A DNA stretch of 64,000 nucleotides, taken from the IMG/VR virus record IMGVR_UViG_3300025430_000015, positions 24,644 to 88,643 of that record; one strand, given 5' to 3'. Under the pieces are notes generated by a model. The model ran no database searches. It saw only the letters and a program-made list of their open reading frames with translations, and had not been told where the DNA came from. The stretch comes from a virus. The stretch's first letter is position 1, and each line of letters starts with the position of its first letter. Position numbers and translations under genes: made by a program. Shown piece by piece: positions 27,680-36,172 of this stretch.

Positions 27680-27853
27680 ATGAAGTTGTTTCTTCAAATA
27701 CTTGTACCTATTCTAGCTTACCTAGGTATTGGCGCCATGGGAGCTAAAAATAAAGATGATTGGAAATACATTATCTTTTTACCATTCTACTTGGCTATAT
27801 TTTTAGGAATCTTTTGCCTACTAGTTCTATTTCTCAAATGGTTGTATGCATGA
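27680..27853 (+). CDS. Small two-pass membrane protein
   Basis: 57 aa. Two hydrophobic spans (LFLQILVPILAYLGIGAMGA and IIFLPFYLAIFLGIFCLLVL) joined by a KNKDDWK loop. ATGA overlap with the next gene. Could be a holin-like or membrane-stress protein, but nothing beyond topology supports that. Confidence 0.6.
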   Translation: MKLFLQILVPILAYLGIGAMGAKNKDDWKYIIFLPFYLAIFLGIFCLLVLFLKWLYA

Positions 27854-28080
27854 ACACTGAATGGTTTACCAATTATGATGGTAAACACATACACATAGTT
27901 GGTGCTAAACGGTTGCCACGTAAACGTAAAAAGTTAGTCACAATAATTTATCAATGTTTGCCAAACGATAAATCTAGGGAATATTTTGTAACTAGTCCCA
28001 AATATATTGATAGAGTAGAAAAACAATTAGTAGAAAAGAATAGCAATGACAGATCGGTTAGTACACTTACACACGCATAG
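27850..28080 (+). CDS. Hypothetical basic protein
   Basis: 76 aa from ATG 27850 (ATGA overlap). Basic, beta-like (DGKHIHIVGAKRLPRKRKK, then LVTIIYQCLPNDK). Its last 35 bases overlap the polymerase start. No family recognised. Confidence 0.6.
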   Translation: MNTEWFTNYDGKHIHIVGAKRLPRKRKKLVTIIYQCLPNDKSREYFVTSPKYIDRVEKQLVEKNSNDRSVSTLTHA

Positions 28081-31000
28081 TGAGCATAGTTTTTTAGATG
28101 GTCTTTCAACGATTGACCAGGTAGTGAACCGCGTTGTAGATCTTGGGCAAGAAGCTGTTGCTATCACTGATCATGGTGAATGCAGCGGTCACCTTCGTCT
28201 TCAAAAAGCAGCTGACAAAGCTGGCATCAAACCTATCTTTGGTATGGAAGGTTATTTCACCGAAGATCGTTTTGAGAAGAGTGGTCGAAAAGGTGAAAAC
28301 TATGACCACATGACTATTGTTGCTATGAATAACAAGGGACTCGAGAACCTTTGGGCATTGAGTAGCCTTGCTTATATTGAAGGTAGTTACTACACTAATG
28401 CACGTTTTGACTGGGAATTGTTAGAGCGTTACAACGAAGGTCTCATTGTTACTGGTGGTTGCATGGGTGGTTGCATTGGTAAACACCTTAAAGATGGTGA
28501 GAACCATGAGAAGGCTATTGAACGCATTGCTAGATACCAAGCTATTTTCGGTGACCGTTTCCATCTAGAATTGCATACTTATCTTGACCCTGAAAGCAAT
28601 GAATGGAATCTTCGTGTTGCTGAAGCAGCATTAGACTACAGCGTTCCTCTTTTATCTGTTAGTGATTCTCACTACGCTGAGCCTGAGCAATGGTTTGCTC
28701 ATGAACTCATGACTGCGGTGCAGATGGGTAAAACCATTCATGATCCTTCACGTTTTTCTTATGGGCCTAATCAACTATGTATTTTTTCTGAGGAAGACAC
28801 TCGCAGCAGGCTTAGCTATCTTCCTGAATCAATTGTTGACCAAGCTATCAATCGTACTAATGAAGTTGCACAGATGTGTGACGCACGTATTCCTGGCTCA
28901 CGTAAAATGCCAGTATTTTATTCATCACCTGCTATGGACGAGCGTAAGTTTCGTGAGACTGTAGAAGAAGGATTCAACCGTAAGATTGTTGGTCATGTAG
29001 CAGAAGATATGCTACAGACATACCGTGATCGTCTTGATTTTGAGATCGATGTTATTGTTACTCGTGGTTTTCCTGGGTACTTCTTGACCGTTCAAGAAAT
29101 TATTAATTGGAGTAAAGAAAATGAATTCTTGGTTGGTCCTAGCCGTGGCTCTGTGGGAGGTAGTCTTCTTGCTTATTGTATGGATATCACAACGGTAGAC
29201 CCTATTCCTGCAAACCTTATCTTTGAACGTTTTCTAAATCCTGAGCGTGTGAGTATGCCCGATATTGATATTGACATGCCTAAGAATGAACGATACCTTG
29301 TTCGACAGCACTTAGAAGAGCGTTACGGTAAACATAACATTGCAAGCATTGGCACTTTGAATACTCTTGGGCCAAAGCAATCTTTGCGTGATATCTGTCG
29401 CGGCCTTGGTATTGACAAAGATGATACACAAAAGATGATCGATATCATTGATGATGACTGGAATATTAAAAACCGTGGAGCTACGTGGGAAGACGTAGAA
29501 AAACAATACGCTAAAGAGTATGCACCTTATATTATTAAATATCCAAAGCTATTTGAGAACTTACCTGAGTTTGTTAATCACATCCGGCATACTAGTGCAC
29601 ACGCTGCAGGTATTGTAATCAGTAAAGAATCTCTTCTAGGGGTTATGCCACTGCGTTATAGCCCACAGAATGATGATATCCGTACACAGTTTGACATGAA
29701 TGAGATAGATGAGTTGGGTTTTGTAAAGATTGACTTGCTCGGTCTACGCACTCTCAGCACACTAATGGTTGCGCTAGATCTTATCAAACGTAATAATGGT
29801 GGAACATTGCCTTTCAAGCATTTCTACGAATGGGACCATGACTGGGAAACCTATTACGATGACCCAGCAGTATGGGATGCTATTTGCACAGGCCACAACA
29901 TTGGTTTATTCCAGATTGAAACAGGTCAGCTACGCTCTTTGGTAAAACGTTTTCAACCACGCAGTATTGAAGACCTTTGTACAATGATTGCTATTTATCG
30001 TCCTGGCATTACTCGTTCTGTGGATAGCGAGACTGGTTTAAATCTACTTGAAATGTATATGCAAAAGCGTGAAGGCAAGCGTCCTGTCAAATACAAGCAC
30101 CCAATGTTAGAGAAGATCCTTGGGGTGTCATACGGTTCATTCGTATACCAGGAACAGATTATGGAAACTTGCCACATCCTTGCTGGTTATACCATTCCAG
30201 AAACTGACCGTGTTCGCAAGGCTGTTTCTAAGTCTAACTATGAAGACATGAAAGATGAAGCTGAGATCTTTGTACAAAAATGCATAGACAATGGTATTGA
30301 TAAAAAGACTGCAGAATCTATCTTTGATGACATGCGTGCATTTGGTATGTATGGTTTTAACAAGAGCCACGGTTACGGATACTCTATGCTATCTTACTGG
30401 ACTGCTTGGGTTAAGTATTACTACCCACGTGAGTTTATGACTGCTCTATTCCGTACTAACCCATCTGACAGTGTTACCTACACTCGTGAAGCACGACGCA
30501 TGGGCATCCAGGTTCTTGGGCCTGACATCAACGAAAGTGAAGGAAACTTTACACTCACATCATCTGGTATTATCCGTTATGGACTTAGTAGTGTTAAATA
30601 TGTTGCTAATGCTGCAGCGGAGTTACAGAAACTTGGTCCGTACAAAGACATGGAGGATTTCCTTGCCCGTGTACCTACCAGAAAAGTAAACAAACGTGCT
30701 GTTATGTCTATGATTAAGTGTGGCGTATTTGATAGCGTTTGTGGTGATACTAAGCAGGCATTATATGAGTACTGCAAAACAAGGAAAGAGTTTAGGAAAT
30801 TAGATGATAGTTGCAACGTTGACTGTACTTATTGTGCTGGTCGTTTTACTTTATTTGAGTGCTTCGCAGAGAACCAGGAATATATCACGCTACGGGGGCA
30901 ACACGAGCAGGAGCTATTGGGAACTATGGTTAGTATTGATCCTCTTGCTGCTTATATTGATGTAATCGAAGAGGAGCAGACTTATCCAGGAGAGAAACGT

Positions 31001-31336
31001 ATGTTCCAGGGTGAGAAAGCTATGCTAGGTGGCATGGTTACTCAGATTAAACCATTGATTACTAAAAAGGGTAAGAACCCTGGTGCTGAGATGTGCCAAT
31101 TATGGATTGAATTACCGATTAATAATTTTGATGAGGATGGTTTGCTTGAAGAGGAAGATGAAGAAAGCTCTACGAAAGATGAAAGCGTTCAAATCGTGGC
31201 CTTCCCAACAACGTACGCAAGAGTCAAAAAAGATCTTGAGATCGGCACGCCGGTTTTGGTGGAAGTAGAAAAACTACAAGATGGGTTGAGCCTAAGAAGT
31301 TTATTTCGACTTGACTTATTAAAACCGGCAGTGTAA
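28046..31336 (+). CDS. dnaE: DNA polymerase III alpha subunit (DnaE-like)
   Basis: 1096 aa. N-terminal PHP domain (LVHLHTHSEHSFLDG, ITDHGECSGH, VSDSHYAE). The polymerase active site is PDIDIDMP with Asp406 and Asp408, preceded by GPSRGSVGGSLLAYCM. Fingers and thumb follow (GFVKIDLLGLRTLS, FNKSHGYGYSMLSYW). A Cys cluster near 930 (CNVDCTYCAGRF) is an unusual metal-site-like insertion. The C-terminus is shorter than bacterial DnaE, with a weak OB part. A separate DnaQ-like exonuclease is at 45465-46232. It is the phage's replicative polymerase. Confidence 0.95.
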   Translation: MTDRLVHLHTHSEHSFLDGLSTIDQVVNRVVDLGQEAVAITDHGECSGHLRLQKAADKAGIKPIFGMEGYFTEDRFEKSGRKGENYDHMTIVAMNNKGLENLWALSSLAYIEGSYYTNARFDWELLERYNEGLIVTGGCMGGCIGKHLKDGENHEKAIERIARYQAIFGDRFHLELHTYLDPESNEWNLRVAEAALDYSVPLLSVSDSHYAEPEQWFAHELMTAVQMGKTIHDPSRFSYGPNQLCIFSEEDTRSRLSYLPESIVDQAINRTNEVAQMCDARIPGSRKMPVFYSSPAMDERKFRETVEEGFNRKIVGHVAEDMLQTYRDRLDFEIDVIVTRGFPGYFLTVQEIINWSKENEFLVGPSRGSVGGSLLAYCMDITTVDPIPANLIFERFLNPERVSMPDIDIDMPKNERYLVRQHLEERYGKHNIASIGTLNTLGPKQSLRDICRGLGIDKDDTQKMIDIIDDDWNIKNRGATWEDVEKQYAKEYAPYIIKYPKLFENLPEFVNHIRHTSAHAAGIVISKESLLGVMPLRYSPQNDDIRTQFDMNEIDELGFVKIDLLGLRTLSTLMVALDLIKRNNGGTLPFKHFYEWDHDWETYYDDPAVWDAICTGHNIGLFQIETGQLRSLVKRFQPRSIEDLCTMIAIYRPGITRSVDSETGLNLLEMYMQKREGKRPVKYKHPMLEKILGVSYGSFVYQEQIMETCHILAGYTIPETDRVRKAVSKSNYEDMKDEAEIFVQKCIDNGIDKKTAESIFDDMRAFGMYGFNKSHGYGYSMLSYWTAWVKYYYPREFMTALFRTNPSDSVTYTREARRMGIQVLGPDINESEGNFTLTSSGIIRYGLSSVKYVANAAAELQKLGPYKDMEDFLARVPTRKVNKRAVMSMIKCGVFDSVCGDTKQALYEYCKTRKEFRKLDDSCNVDCTYCAGRFTLFECFAENQEYITLRGQHEQELLGTMVSIDPLAAYIDVIEEEQTYPGEKRMFQGEKAMLGGMVTQIKPLITKKGKNPGAEMCQLWIELPINNFDEDGLLEEEDEESSTKDESVQIVAFPTTYARVKKDLEIGTPVLVEVEKLQDGLSLRSLFRLDLLKPAV

Positions 31337-31363
31337 TCTGATAACAGTAAGAAAGGAAAATAT

Positions 31364-31498
31364 ATGTCAAAACTATCAGTGTGGCGTTGCCCTAAATGCA
31401 AGCAAGAGATACAAGCTCTTGCAACTGAGGTAACACACAAATGCCCAAGCAACAAAAATCTTCTTGTTCAATGGGAAAGTGCAGGCAAAGATGAATGA
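31364..31498 (+). CDS. Small zinc-ribbon-like protein
   Basis: 44 aa with AAAGGAAA eight bases before the ATG. CPKCKQEI and a later HKCPS give a C-x2-C ... H-x-C set. Overlaps the next gene by eight bases. Unknown. Confidence 0.6.
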   Translation: MSKLSVWRCPKCKQEIQALATEVTHKCPSNKNLLVQWESAGKDE

Positions 31499-31658
31499 GA
31501 TAATCATCAATGCTAATCTTAAATTGAGTCCAATAGCTTTAATCCGTTATGGTAAAGCTCTTAGAAAGTCAGGTTTAACGCCTGATGACTTTATTTTGCA
31601 AGCAGTAGCTACTATGATTTACGAGACTTTAGGAGAAGATGAGTATGAAGTACAATGA
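31491..31658 (+). CDS. Hypothetical small protein
   Basis: 55 aa from ATG 31491, just inside the previous gene. Contains KLSPIALIRYGKALRKSGLT and a helical DDFILQAVATMIYETLG, a layout like small ribbon-helix-helix proteins. Weak call. Confidence 0.5.
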   Translation: MNEIIINANLKLSPIALIRYGKALRKSGLTPDDFILQAVATMIYETLGEDEYEVQ

Positions 31659-31941
31659 GTTAGAACACAGCCATATTAGCCTCCGTACACATGAGGATGG
31701 CGAATGTTTAGGTGATGTATGCACTATCCATATGCGTAGTGATCACCATATGCGTGGCTTCCCACAATTTTATCGATTCGATCGTGGGATTATGGAACGC
31801 AAATGCACTCATGGAATTGGTCACCCAGACCCAGATGATATTAATATTATCAATGGTGCTGACGATGGTGCACATGCTTGTGATGGTTGTTGCCTAAGAT
31901 TTGCAACTGAAGAAGAATACAAAAGTGCTAAGGTAAAGTAA
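31639..31941 (+). CDS. Cys/His-rich hypothetical protein
   Basis: 100 aa. Two ATGs (31639, 31645) follow an AGGAG; the second has better spacing. It is rich in Cys and His (GDVCTIHMRSDHHMRG, KCTHGIGHPDPDD, HACDGCCLRF), so it probably binds metal. Function unknown. Overlaps the next gene by one base. Confidence 0.6.
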   Translation: MSMKYNELEHSHISLRTHEDGECLGDVCTIHMRSDHHMRGFPQFYRFDRGIMERKCTHGIGHPDPDDINIINGADDGAHACDGCCLRFATEEEYKSAKVK

Positions 31942-32363
31942 TGCAAACATTTTTACCATACGAAAGTTTTACTAAATCTGCTTCTGTGCTTGACCGTCAA
32001 CGTTTAGGGAAACAACGTGTAGAAAATCTACAAGTAATCAAAGCATTAATTACTCCTGGATATGGTTGGCAAAATCATCCAGCAGTAAAGATGTGGCGTG
32101 GTCACGAATACACACTTCTTAAATACCAAGAAGCTATCTGCAATGAATGGACTGGTCGTGGCTACAAAGATACATGCCTTGAAAAATCCATAGATTTACT
32201 TGCTGGTTATCCTATTGGCATAACCAAACCAGAATGGTTAGGTGACGTAGAGTTTCATGAATCTCACCAAAGCAATCTTTTACGTAAATTCCCAGAACAC
32301 TATTCACAATATTTTACAAATGTACCAGATAATCTTGAATACGTCTGGCCAATAGGAGCATAA
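31941..32363 (+). CDS. MSMEG_6728-like / pyrimidine-dimer-glycosylase-related protein
   Basis: 140 aa. MQTFLPYESFTKSASVLDRQ followed by RLGKQRVENLQVIKAL and YGWQNHPAVKMWRGHEYTL is the conserved pattern of the MSMEG_6728 family, frequent in actinobacteria and their phages and distantly tied to T4 endonuclease V. A DNA repair role is suggested by family but not shown. The Arg-Leu-Gly-Lys-Gln-Arg core is intact. Confidence 0.75.
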   Translation: MQTFLPYESFTKSASVLDRQRLGKQRVENLQVIKALITPGYGWQNHPAVKMWRGHEYTLLKYQEAICNEWTGRGYKDTCLEKSIDLLAGYPIGITKPEWLGDVEFHESHQSNLLRKFPEHYSQYFTNVPDNLEYVWPIGA

Positions 32364-32536
32364 TGAGTTACAACAGTAGAGAACGATACCACCAAATGAT
32401 GCGTCGCAAAGAACGAGAAACTCAGCTATACATGGAAATGCATCCACCAAAGAATAATATGAGTGCAACTGAAGCGATGAGTCGTATTGTATTCCCAGAA
32501 TATTACGAAAAGGAAGATGATGCAAATAACAATTGA
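32363..32536 (+). CDS. Small charged protein
   Basis: 57 aa, TAATG overlap. Basic helical start (MSYNSRERYHQMMRRKERET) with many Met and Arg, acidic end. Overlaps the following small gene. Unknown. Confidence 0.5.
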   Translation: MSYNSRERYHQMMRRKERETQLYMEMHPPKNNMSATEAMSRIVFPEYYEKEDDANNN

Positions 32537-32639
32537 TATTGATCAACGTACATATAACCACTTGAAATCAATGGCAGAAATTGATAGAATGACCGTTGAA
32601 GAATTTATTCAAGAACTTGTAGAGGAAAACTATGGCTAA
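32520..32639 (+). CDS. Tiny ribbon-helix-helix-like protein
   Basis: 39 aa. A beta start MQITIDIDQRTYNHLKSMA, then TVEEFIQELVEE: one strand and two helices, as in small RHH DNA-binding proteins. It overlaps the recA start. Short, so uncertain. Confidence 0.45.
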   Translation: MQITIDIDQRTYNHLKSMAEIDRMTVEEFIQELVEENYG

Positions 32640-33785
32640 AGATGCTATTGAATCATTAATTAAAGAACTTAATAAGTTCACTCCTGAAGGTAGCACTAAG
32701 CCCATTGCTTTCCGTGGTAATAACATTGAGCGCATTAATGCTATCCCTACATTCACTCCAGCATTGTCTTACTTGCTTGCAGTTGGTGGATGGCCAGAAG
32801 GTAAACTAATCGAGTTCTTTGGCAAGGAACACTCAGGTAAAAGTTCATTCGCTTTGATGGCATTGAAAGATTGCTATGACTACTACAAGGGTGAGAAGCT
32901 TGTTGCTTATGTAGACCTAGAACACCGTTTTAATCCTGAATGGGCTGAGAAGCTTGGGCTAAAGGTAGACGAAAGCCTTATCGTTGTGCAACCACCAGAT
33001 GCTGAAACAGGAACTGACATGATGGTTAGCCTAATTAAGTCAAAAGAAGTTTGTGCAATCGTATGGGATTCGACTGGTGCTGCAGCTACAAAACATAGCA
33101 TGCAACAACTTACTGATAAAAATGATCGCATGGGTGGCAACGCTGCAGTGATGAAACGCAACGTCCAAACTGTTGCTCCATTAGCTAACCTTTATGGTGT
33201 GACTTGTTTCTACCTTAACCAACTTCGTGCAGACATGGATGGATACAACCGACCTATGACTCCAGGTGGCCACGCAGTAAAACACGCTATGTCAGTACGT
33301 ATATATTTACGCCCTGGTAGTGACAAATACTTTGACAAAATCAATGGTGAGAATGTACAAGTTGGTTTCCCTGTTGTTATGAAGACAATGGTGAGAATGT
33401 ACAAGTTGGTTTCCCTGTTGTTATGAAGACAGTAAAAAATAGTTACGGTCCTCCATTCCGTGAAGGTTGGACTGATTTCTATAATCAGCCAAATGTATTT
33501 CTAGATCACCCAGGTGTTGACACTAAACGTGATCTTGCTCGTATGGGTATCCTTTTAGGTGTAGCACAACGTGCCGGTGCATGGTTTTCTTGGAAAGATA
33601 TCAAGGCACAGGGTCGTGACTCATTTTTTGATCAGATTTGGGAAAGTGGACGTGGTGCAGAGTTTGAAGCAGAAATCGTTGCTGCTATCAAAAAGGGTTC
33701 AAGTTTTGCTGAGGTAGAACAAGATGAATTCTTTGGTCGACCTTTGACCGTAGACAGCGATGACGTTAACGATCCGGACGTGTGA
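32632..33785 (+). pseudogene. recA: RecA-like recombinase, broken by a 44-bp tandem duplication
   Basis: As sequenced the frame stops at 33426 and continues in another frame at 33423-33785. Removing one 44-base copy gives 369 aa. Walker A is FFGKEHSGKSS with Lys70; the catalytic Glu is in AYVDLEHRF; Walker B is CAIVWDST; loop L2 region and YLNQLRADMDGYNRPMTPGG near 195-215. The join reads PVVMKTVKNSYGPPFREGW, matching the conserved RecA segment around KxxxPPF. It catalyses strand exchange in phage recombination. RecA loss would be surprising in a working phage, so the duplication needs checking. Confidence 0.85.
33342..33431 (+). repeat. 44-bp tandem duplication breaking recA
   Basis: 33342-33385 is repeated exactly at 33386-33429, with two more matching bases. 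The length is 2 mod 3, the same remainder as in the other two duplications. Confidence 0.97.
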
Positions 33786-33964
33786 TGATGACTGAAGAAT
33801 ACGAAGAAGAACAAGGTGTATCTATTGAGATTGATCCAGAAGGTTGGCCAGAAGATCTGGCTGGTATTCTAATCAATGGCAAAGCTTTCTATATTGTTGA
33901 TGGAGTAGTAACGATTACAGGCGATCCTATTTGGAAGTTTGGGGTTATTGCCGATGACGATTAA
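33785..33964 (+). CDS. Small acidic protein
   Basis: 59 aa, starting in the recA stop (TGATG). Acidic N-terminus (MMTEEYEEEQGVSIEIDPEG), then a beta-like ILINGKAFYIVDGVVTITGD. Unknown. Confidence 0.5.
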   Translation: MMTEEYEEEQGVSIEIDPEGWPEDLAGILINGKAFYIVDGVVTITGDPIWKFGVIADDD

Positions 33965-34067
33965 ACATTTTTGCCATAAATGCAATTTATATTTTTATCG
34001 TGCTGTAGACTTTATACTCCATAGACAAGAGCATATGAAAGAAGAACAAAATGAAATTGCGAAATGA
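33954..34067 (+). CDS. Tiny C2H2-type zinc-finger-like protein
   Basis: 37 aa. KHFCHKCNLYFYRAVDFILH followed by RQEH has C-x2-C ... H-x4-H spacing like one classical zinc finger. Overlaps both neighbours. Unknown role. Confidence 0.5.
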   Translation: MTIKHFCHKCNLYFYRAVDFILHRQEHMKEEQNEIAK

Positions 34068-34194
34068 AAAATCGTTTACCTATACCGATGAAAGCTTTCA
34101 CATTGAAGCTACCGGTATTTCTTCAAAAGACTTTTTTAGAATTGTTAATGAATTAAAGAATAACCACGTCGAGGATGAAGAGAATGACAACTGA
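34051..34194 (+). CDS. Hypothetical small protein
   Basis: 47 aa, with AAAGAAG ten bases before. Beta start, then a helix (SSKDFFRIVNELKNNH) and an acidic tail. Unknown. Confidence 0.45.
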   Translation: MKLRNEKSFTYTDESFHIEATGISSKDFFRIVNELKNNHVEDEENDN

Positions 34195-34354
34195 ATGGGA
34201 AACCGCTAAGTGTAAAAACTGCAGGCGTAAGCTTGGAGATGATCGAGAAATTATTAAGAGTGGTAGTGGTGTTTGGGTACACAATAACCCCATTAATTAT
34301 GATCTTAAATGCCATCCGTTTCACCAATACGTAGCAGAACCATTGGAAGATTAA
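34184..34354 (+). CDS. Small zinc-ribbon-like protein
   Basis: 56 aa. AKCKNCRRKLGDD (CxxC) and a later KCHPFHQYV. The layout (CxxC, GVWVH, C/H pair) resembles the CxxC proteins at 18023, 34681 and 35063, suggesting a small paralogous set. Confidence 0.5.
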   Translation: MTTEWETAKCKNCRRKLGDDREIIKSGSGVWVHNNPINYDLKCHPFHQYVAEPLED

Positions 34355-34370
34355 GAAGAGAGAAAAGATA

Positions 34371-34694
34371 ATGACAACTCCTAAGAAAGCACAAGATGTA
34401 ACACCATTTGAACAAGTGGTTGCTGAGATTATGGCTATGCATACAAAGAAGCAGGCTGATTATGGTCGTGCAGATGTTGGCGACCCATTCGCTAACGTAC
34501 GTGCTAGTGAAGATTTTGGGATACCGGGGTGGATAGGTGCTGTAGTTAGAGCTAACGATAAAGTTAGGCGTCTACAAAAAGCTGCCCGTGGTGGTAAATT
34601 AGTTAATGAATCTATTGAAGATTCATTGCTTGATGCAGCTGTTTATTTTATGATTGCTCTTTGTTTGTTTAGGGAAGAAAATGGGAATAAATAA
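34371..34694 (+). CDS. Nucleotide-modification-associated / MazG-like protein (DUF1599 type)
   Basis: 107 aa. KKQADYGRADVGDPFANVRA, then GAVVRANDKVRRLQKAARGG and ESIEDSLLDAAVYFMIALCL match the DUF1599-type domain found beside phage nucleotide-metabolism genes. The fold is related to all-alpha NTP pyrophosphatases, so it may hydrolyse or sense nucleotides. Overlaps the next gene by 14 bases. Confidence 0.7.
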   Translation: MTTPKKAQDVTPFEQVVAEIMAMHTKKQADYGRADVGDPFANVRASEDFGIPGWIGAVVRANDKVRRLQKAARGGKLVNESIEDSLLDAAVYFMIALCLFREENGNK

Positions 34695-34815
34695 GTGCCC
34701 CGAATGCAATGAAGATCTTCGTCTTATCACCGAAGGAAGCGATGCTTATTGGATCCATGATGATGCTGACTTAGCAAACAATCCAGAATGTTTTTTAAGG
34801 AACGTTGCAGAATGA
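34681..34815 (+). CDS. Small zinc-ribbon-like protein
   Basis: 44 aa. MGINKCPECNEDLRL (CxxC), then AYWIHDDADLANNPECF. Same layout as 34184 and 35063. ATGA overlap with the next gene. Confidence 0.5.
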   Translation: MGINKCPECNEDLRLITEGSDAYWIHDDADLANNPECFLRNVAE

Positions 34816-35063
34816 TTGATGCTCAACAATGGTTAAAAGAATTTCGTAATAAAGATAAAGCCAATTGGGAAACTTTTGAAGTTGAATTGGAAGATGACGA
34901 GTTTGTAAAAGTCAAGCAAGCTGCATCTATTCTTGGTATGAATGTTGAAGAATACTGCAATTATGCTTTAGTAAAAGCTTTGGATGGGTATAAATGCCCT
35001 ACATGCAATAAATTAAGGTTGGATATGTCTCAAAGTTGTAGTAATTGTGGGGAAATAGACTAA
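34812..35063 (+). CDS. Hypothetical protein with C-terminal zinc ribbon
   Basis: 83 aa from ATG 34812 (ATGA overlap). A helical DDEFVKVKQAASILGMNVEE region resembles a ribbon-helix-helix start. The C-terminus has CPTCNKLRLDMSQSCSNCG, a complete four-Cys ribbon. Possible DNA-binding protein. Confidence 0.55.
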   Translation: MIDAQQWLKEFRNKDKANWETFEVELEDDEFVKVKQAASILGMNVEEYCNYALVKALDGYKCPTCNKLRLDMSQSCSNCGEID

Positions 35064-35212
35064 TGATTTGTGATAAATGCAAAGAACCTGTGCATGTCGG
35101 TGAAGTTTGGTGGGTGCACGATAAGACAAATGATACATGGTGTGACCCCTTGCAAAGTCAGTTCTCTATCGAGTATAATACAATTAAACCTGTGTTTGAA
35201 GAAGAGGATTAA
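35063..35212 (+). CDS. Small zinc-ribbon-like protein
   Basis: 49 aa, TAATG overlap. MICDKCKEPVHVGEVWWVHD, then TWCDP. Same CxxC...WWVHD...C layout as its neighbours. Unknown. Confidence 0.5.
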   Translation: MICDKCKEPVHVGEVWWVHDKTNDTWCDPLQSQFSIEYNTIKPVFEEED

Positions 35213-35214
35213 TA

Positions 35215-35388
35215 ATGGATGTCTGTAAGCACGGCAAGACTAATGAGTTTGGCACTTTCATGCCTTATTATTCATATTTCTGTCCTGACTGCAATAACCG
35301 TATTATCCCACAAGAAATGAATCCATGCGACCATCCAAAGAGACGTGATGGAAGCTGCGTAAAGAAAGGCTGTAACGGTAAAGCATAA
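35215..35388 (+). CDS. Small Cys-rich protein
   Basis: 57 aa. Cysteines in DVCKHGK, YFCPDCNNR, NPCDHPKR and SCVKKGCNG form up to two metal sites. Overlaps the next gene by one base. Confidence 0.5.
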   Translation: MDVCKHGKTNEFGTFMPYYSYFCPDCNNRIIPQEMNPCDHPKRRDGSCVKKGCNGKA

Positions 35389-35633
35389 TGAACGTTGGAG
35401 ATCGTGTAGCACACGTTAACTTACTAGGAACTATTGTTGGAGTATCTGCAAAAGGACTACCAGTCATTGAATGGAATGATAGTGAATTCACTGAAGAAGA
35501 TCCAGACACACTCTTGGTAGTTGAATTGCCAGAAGAACTAAATCCAGAAAACGAAGTAGCCGAACCTACGGAGAATAATAATGGAACCACTGAACAAACC
35601 ACTGAACAAACCACTGAAACAACTAATAGTTGA
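35388..35633 (+). CDS. Small KOW/SH3-like protein with Thr/Glu repeat tail
   Basis: 81 aa. MNVGDRVAHVNLLGTIVGVS then GLPVIEWND looks like a small SH3/KOW barrel. The C-terminal TEQTTEQTTETT comes from a 12-bp DNA repeat that also codes the start of the next gene in another frame. Unknown role. Confidence 0.55.
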   Translation: MNVGDRVAHVNLLGTIVGVSAKGLPVIEWNDSEFTEEDPDTLLVVELPEELNPENEVAEPTENNNGTTEQTTEQTTETTNS

Positions 35634-35784
35634 AGCTCTAAAGAGCCTAGAAGGGTTCATGGAGACTGGCGCTGATAGTTCTTATCACAGTTACGATAGA
35701 GGGCGCTATGATACATATCATGTTGTGCTTGGGTGGATTAACCAATTAGAAAGAGAAAATGGGGAAGTTCCAACAGAAGTTTAG
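35581..35784 (+). CDS. Hypothetical small protein
   Basis: 67 aa, AGAATAATA before the ATG, overlapping the previous gene by 53 bases. It starts MEPLNKPLNKPLKQL, read from the 12-bp repeat. The rest is helical, with YHSYDRGRYDTYHVVLGWIN. Unknown. Confidence 0.5.
   Translation: MEPLNKPLNKPLKQLIVEALKSLEGFMETGADSSYHSYDRGRYDTYHVVLGWINQLERENGEVPTEV
35585..35618 (+). repeat. 12-bp tandem repeat read in two overlapping frames
   Basis: ACCACTGAACAA occurs two and three-quarter times. One gene reads it as Thr-Thr-Glu-Gln and the overlapping gene as Pro-Leu-Asn-Lys. The 12-bp unit keeps both frames open. Confidence 0.85.
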
Positions 35785-36172
35785 CCAACGTCAAGAACGT
35801 GAGCTAGAAGAGCAATGGCCAATGGCCAAGAGAACTATTGGTTCAGGTGCTAAGTGGGAGAAGGCAGACCTTCAAACACAAGAGTACCAGAACATAGAGT
35901 TCATGATTGAATGCAAGAGCACACAAAGCTCAAGCTTTTCCATTACTAAAACTATTTGGAACACTGTTAAAAGCCATGCTCAGAACAAGAGTTGGCTTAG
36001 TCGTCCGGTACTTGCTGTACGTTTGTACGGTCCTACTATTGAAATGACTGAGTGGGGGGAAAGAGAAAACACTCCTGAAACTTTACCAGTCGAGCTTGAC
36101 CTTATCGTAATAGATAAGGATGATTTTCTTGAATTATACGAAGATTACATAAGACTAAAAGAGAATGAATAA
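35759..36172 (+). CDS. PD-(D/E)XK nuclease-like protein
   Basis: 137 aa, with AAAGAGAAA before the ATG. SGAKWEKADLQTQEYQNIEF followed by MIECKSTQSSSFSI gives the Glu...E-x-K core (IECKS) of a restriction/Holliday-type nuclease fold. Likely a resolvase or repair nuclease. Third nuclease of this fold within 2 kb (with 36460 and 37231). Confidence 0.6.
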   Translation: MGKFQQKFSQRQERELEEQWPMAKRTIGSGAKWEKADLQTQEYQNIEFMIECKSTQSSSFSITKTIWNTVKSHAQNKSWLSRPVLAVRLYGPTIEMTEWGERENTPETLPVELDLIVIDKDDFLELYEDYIRLKENE

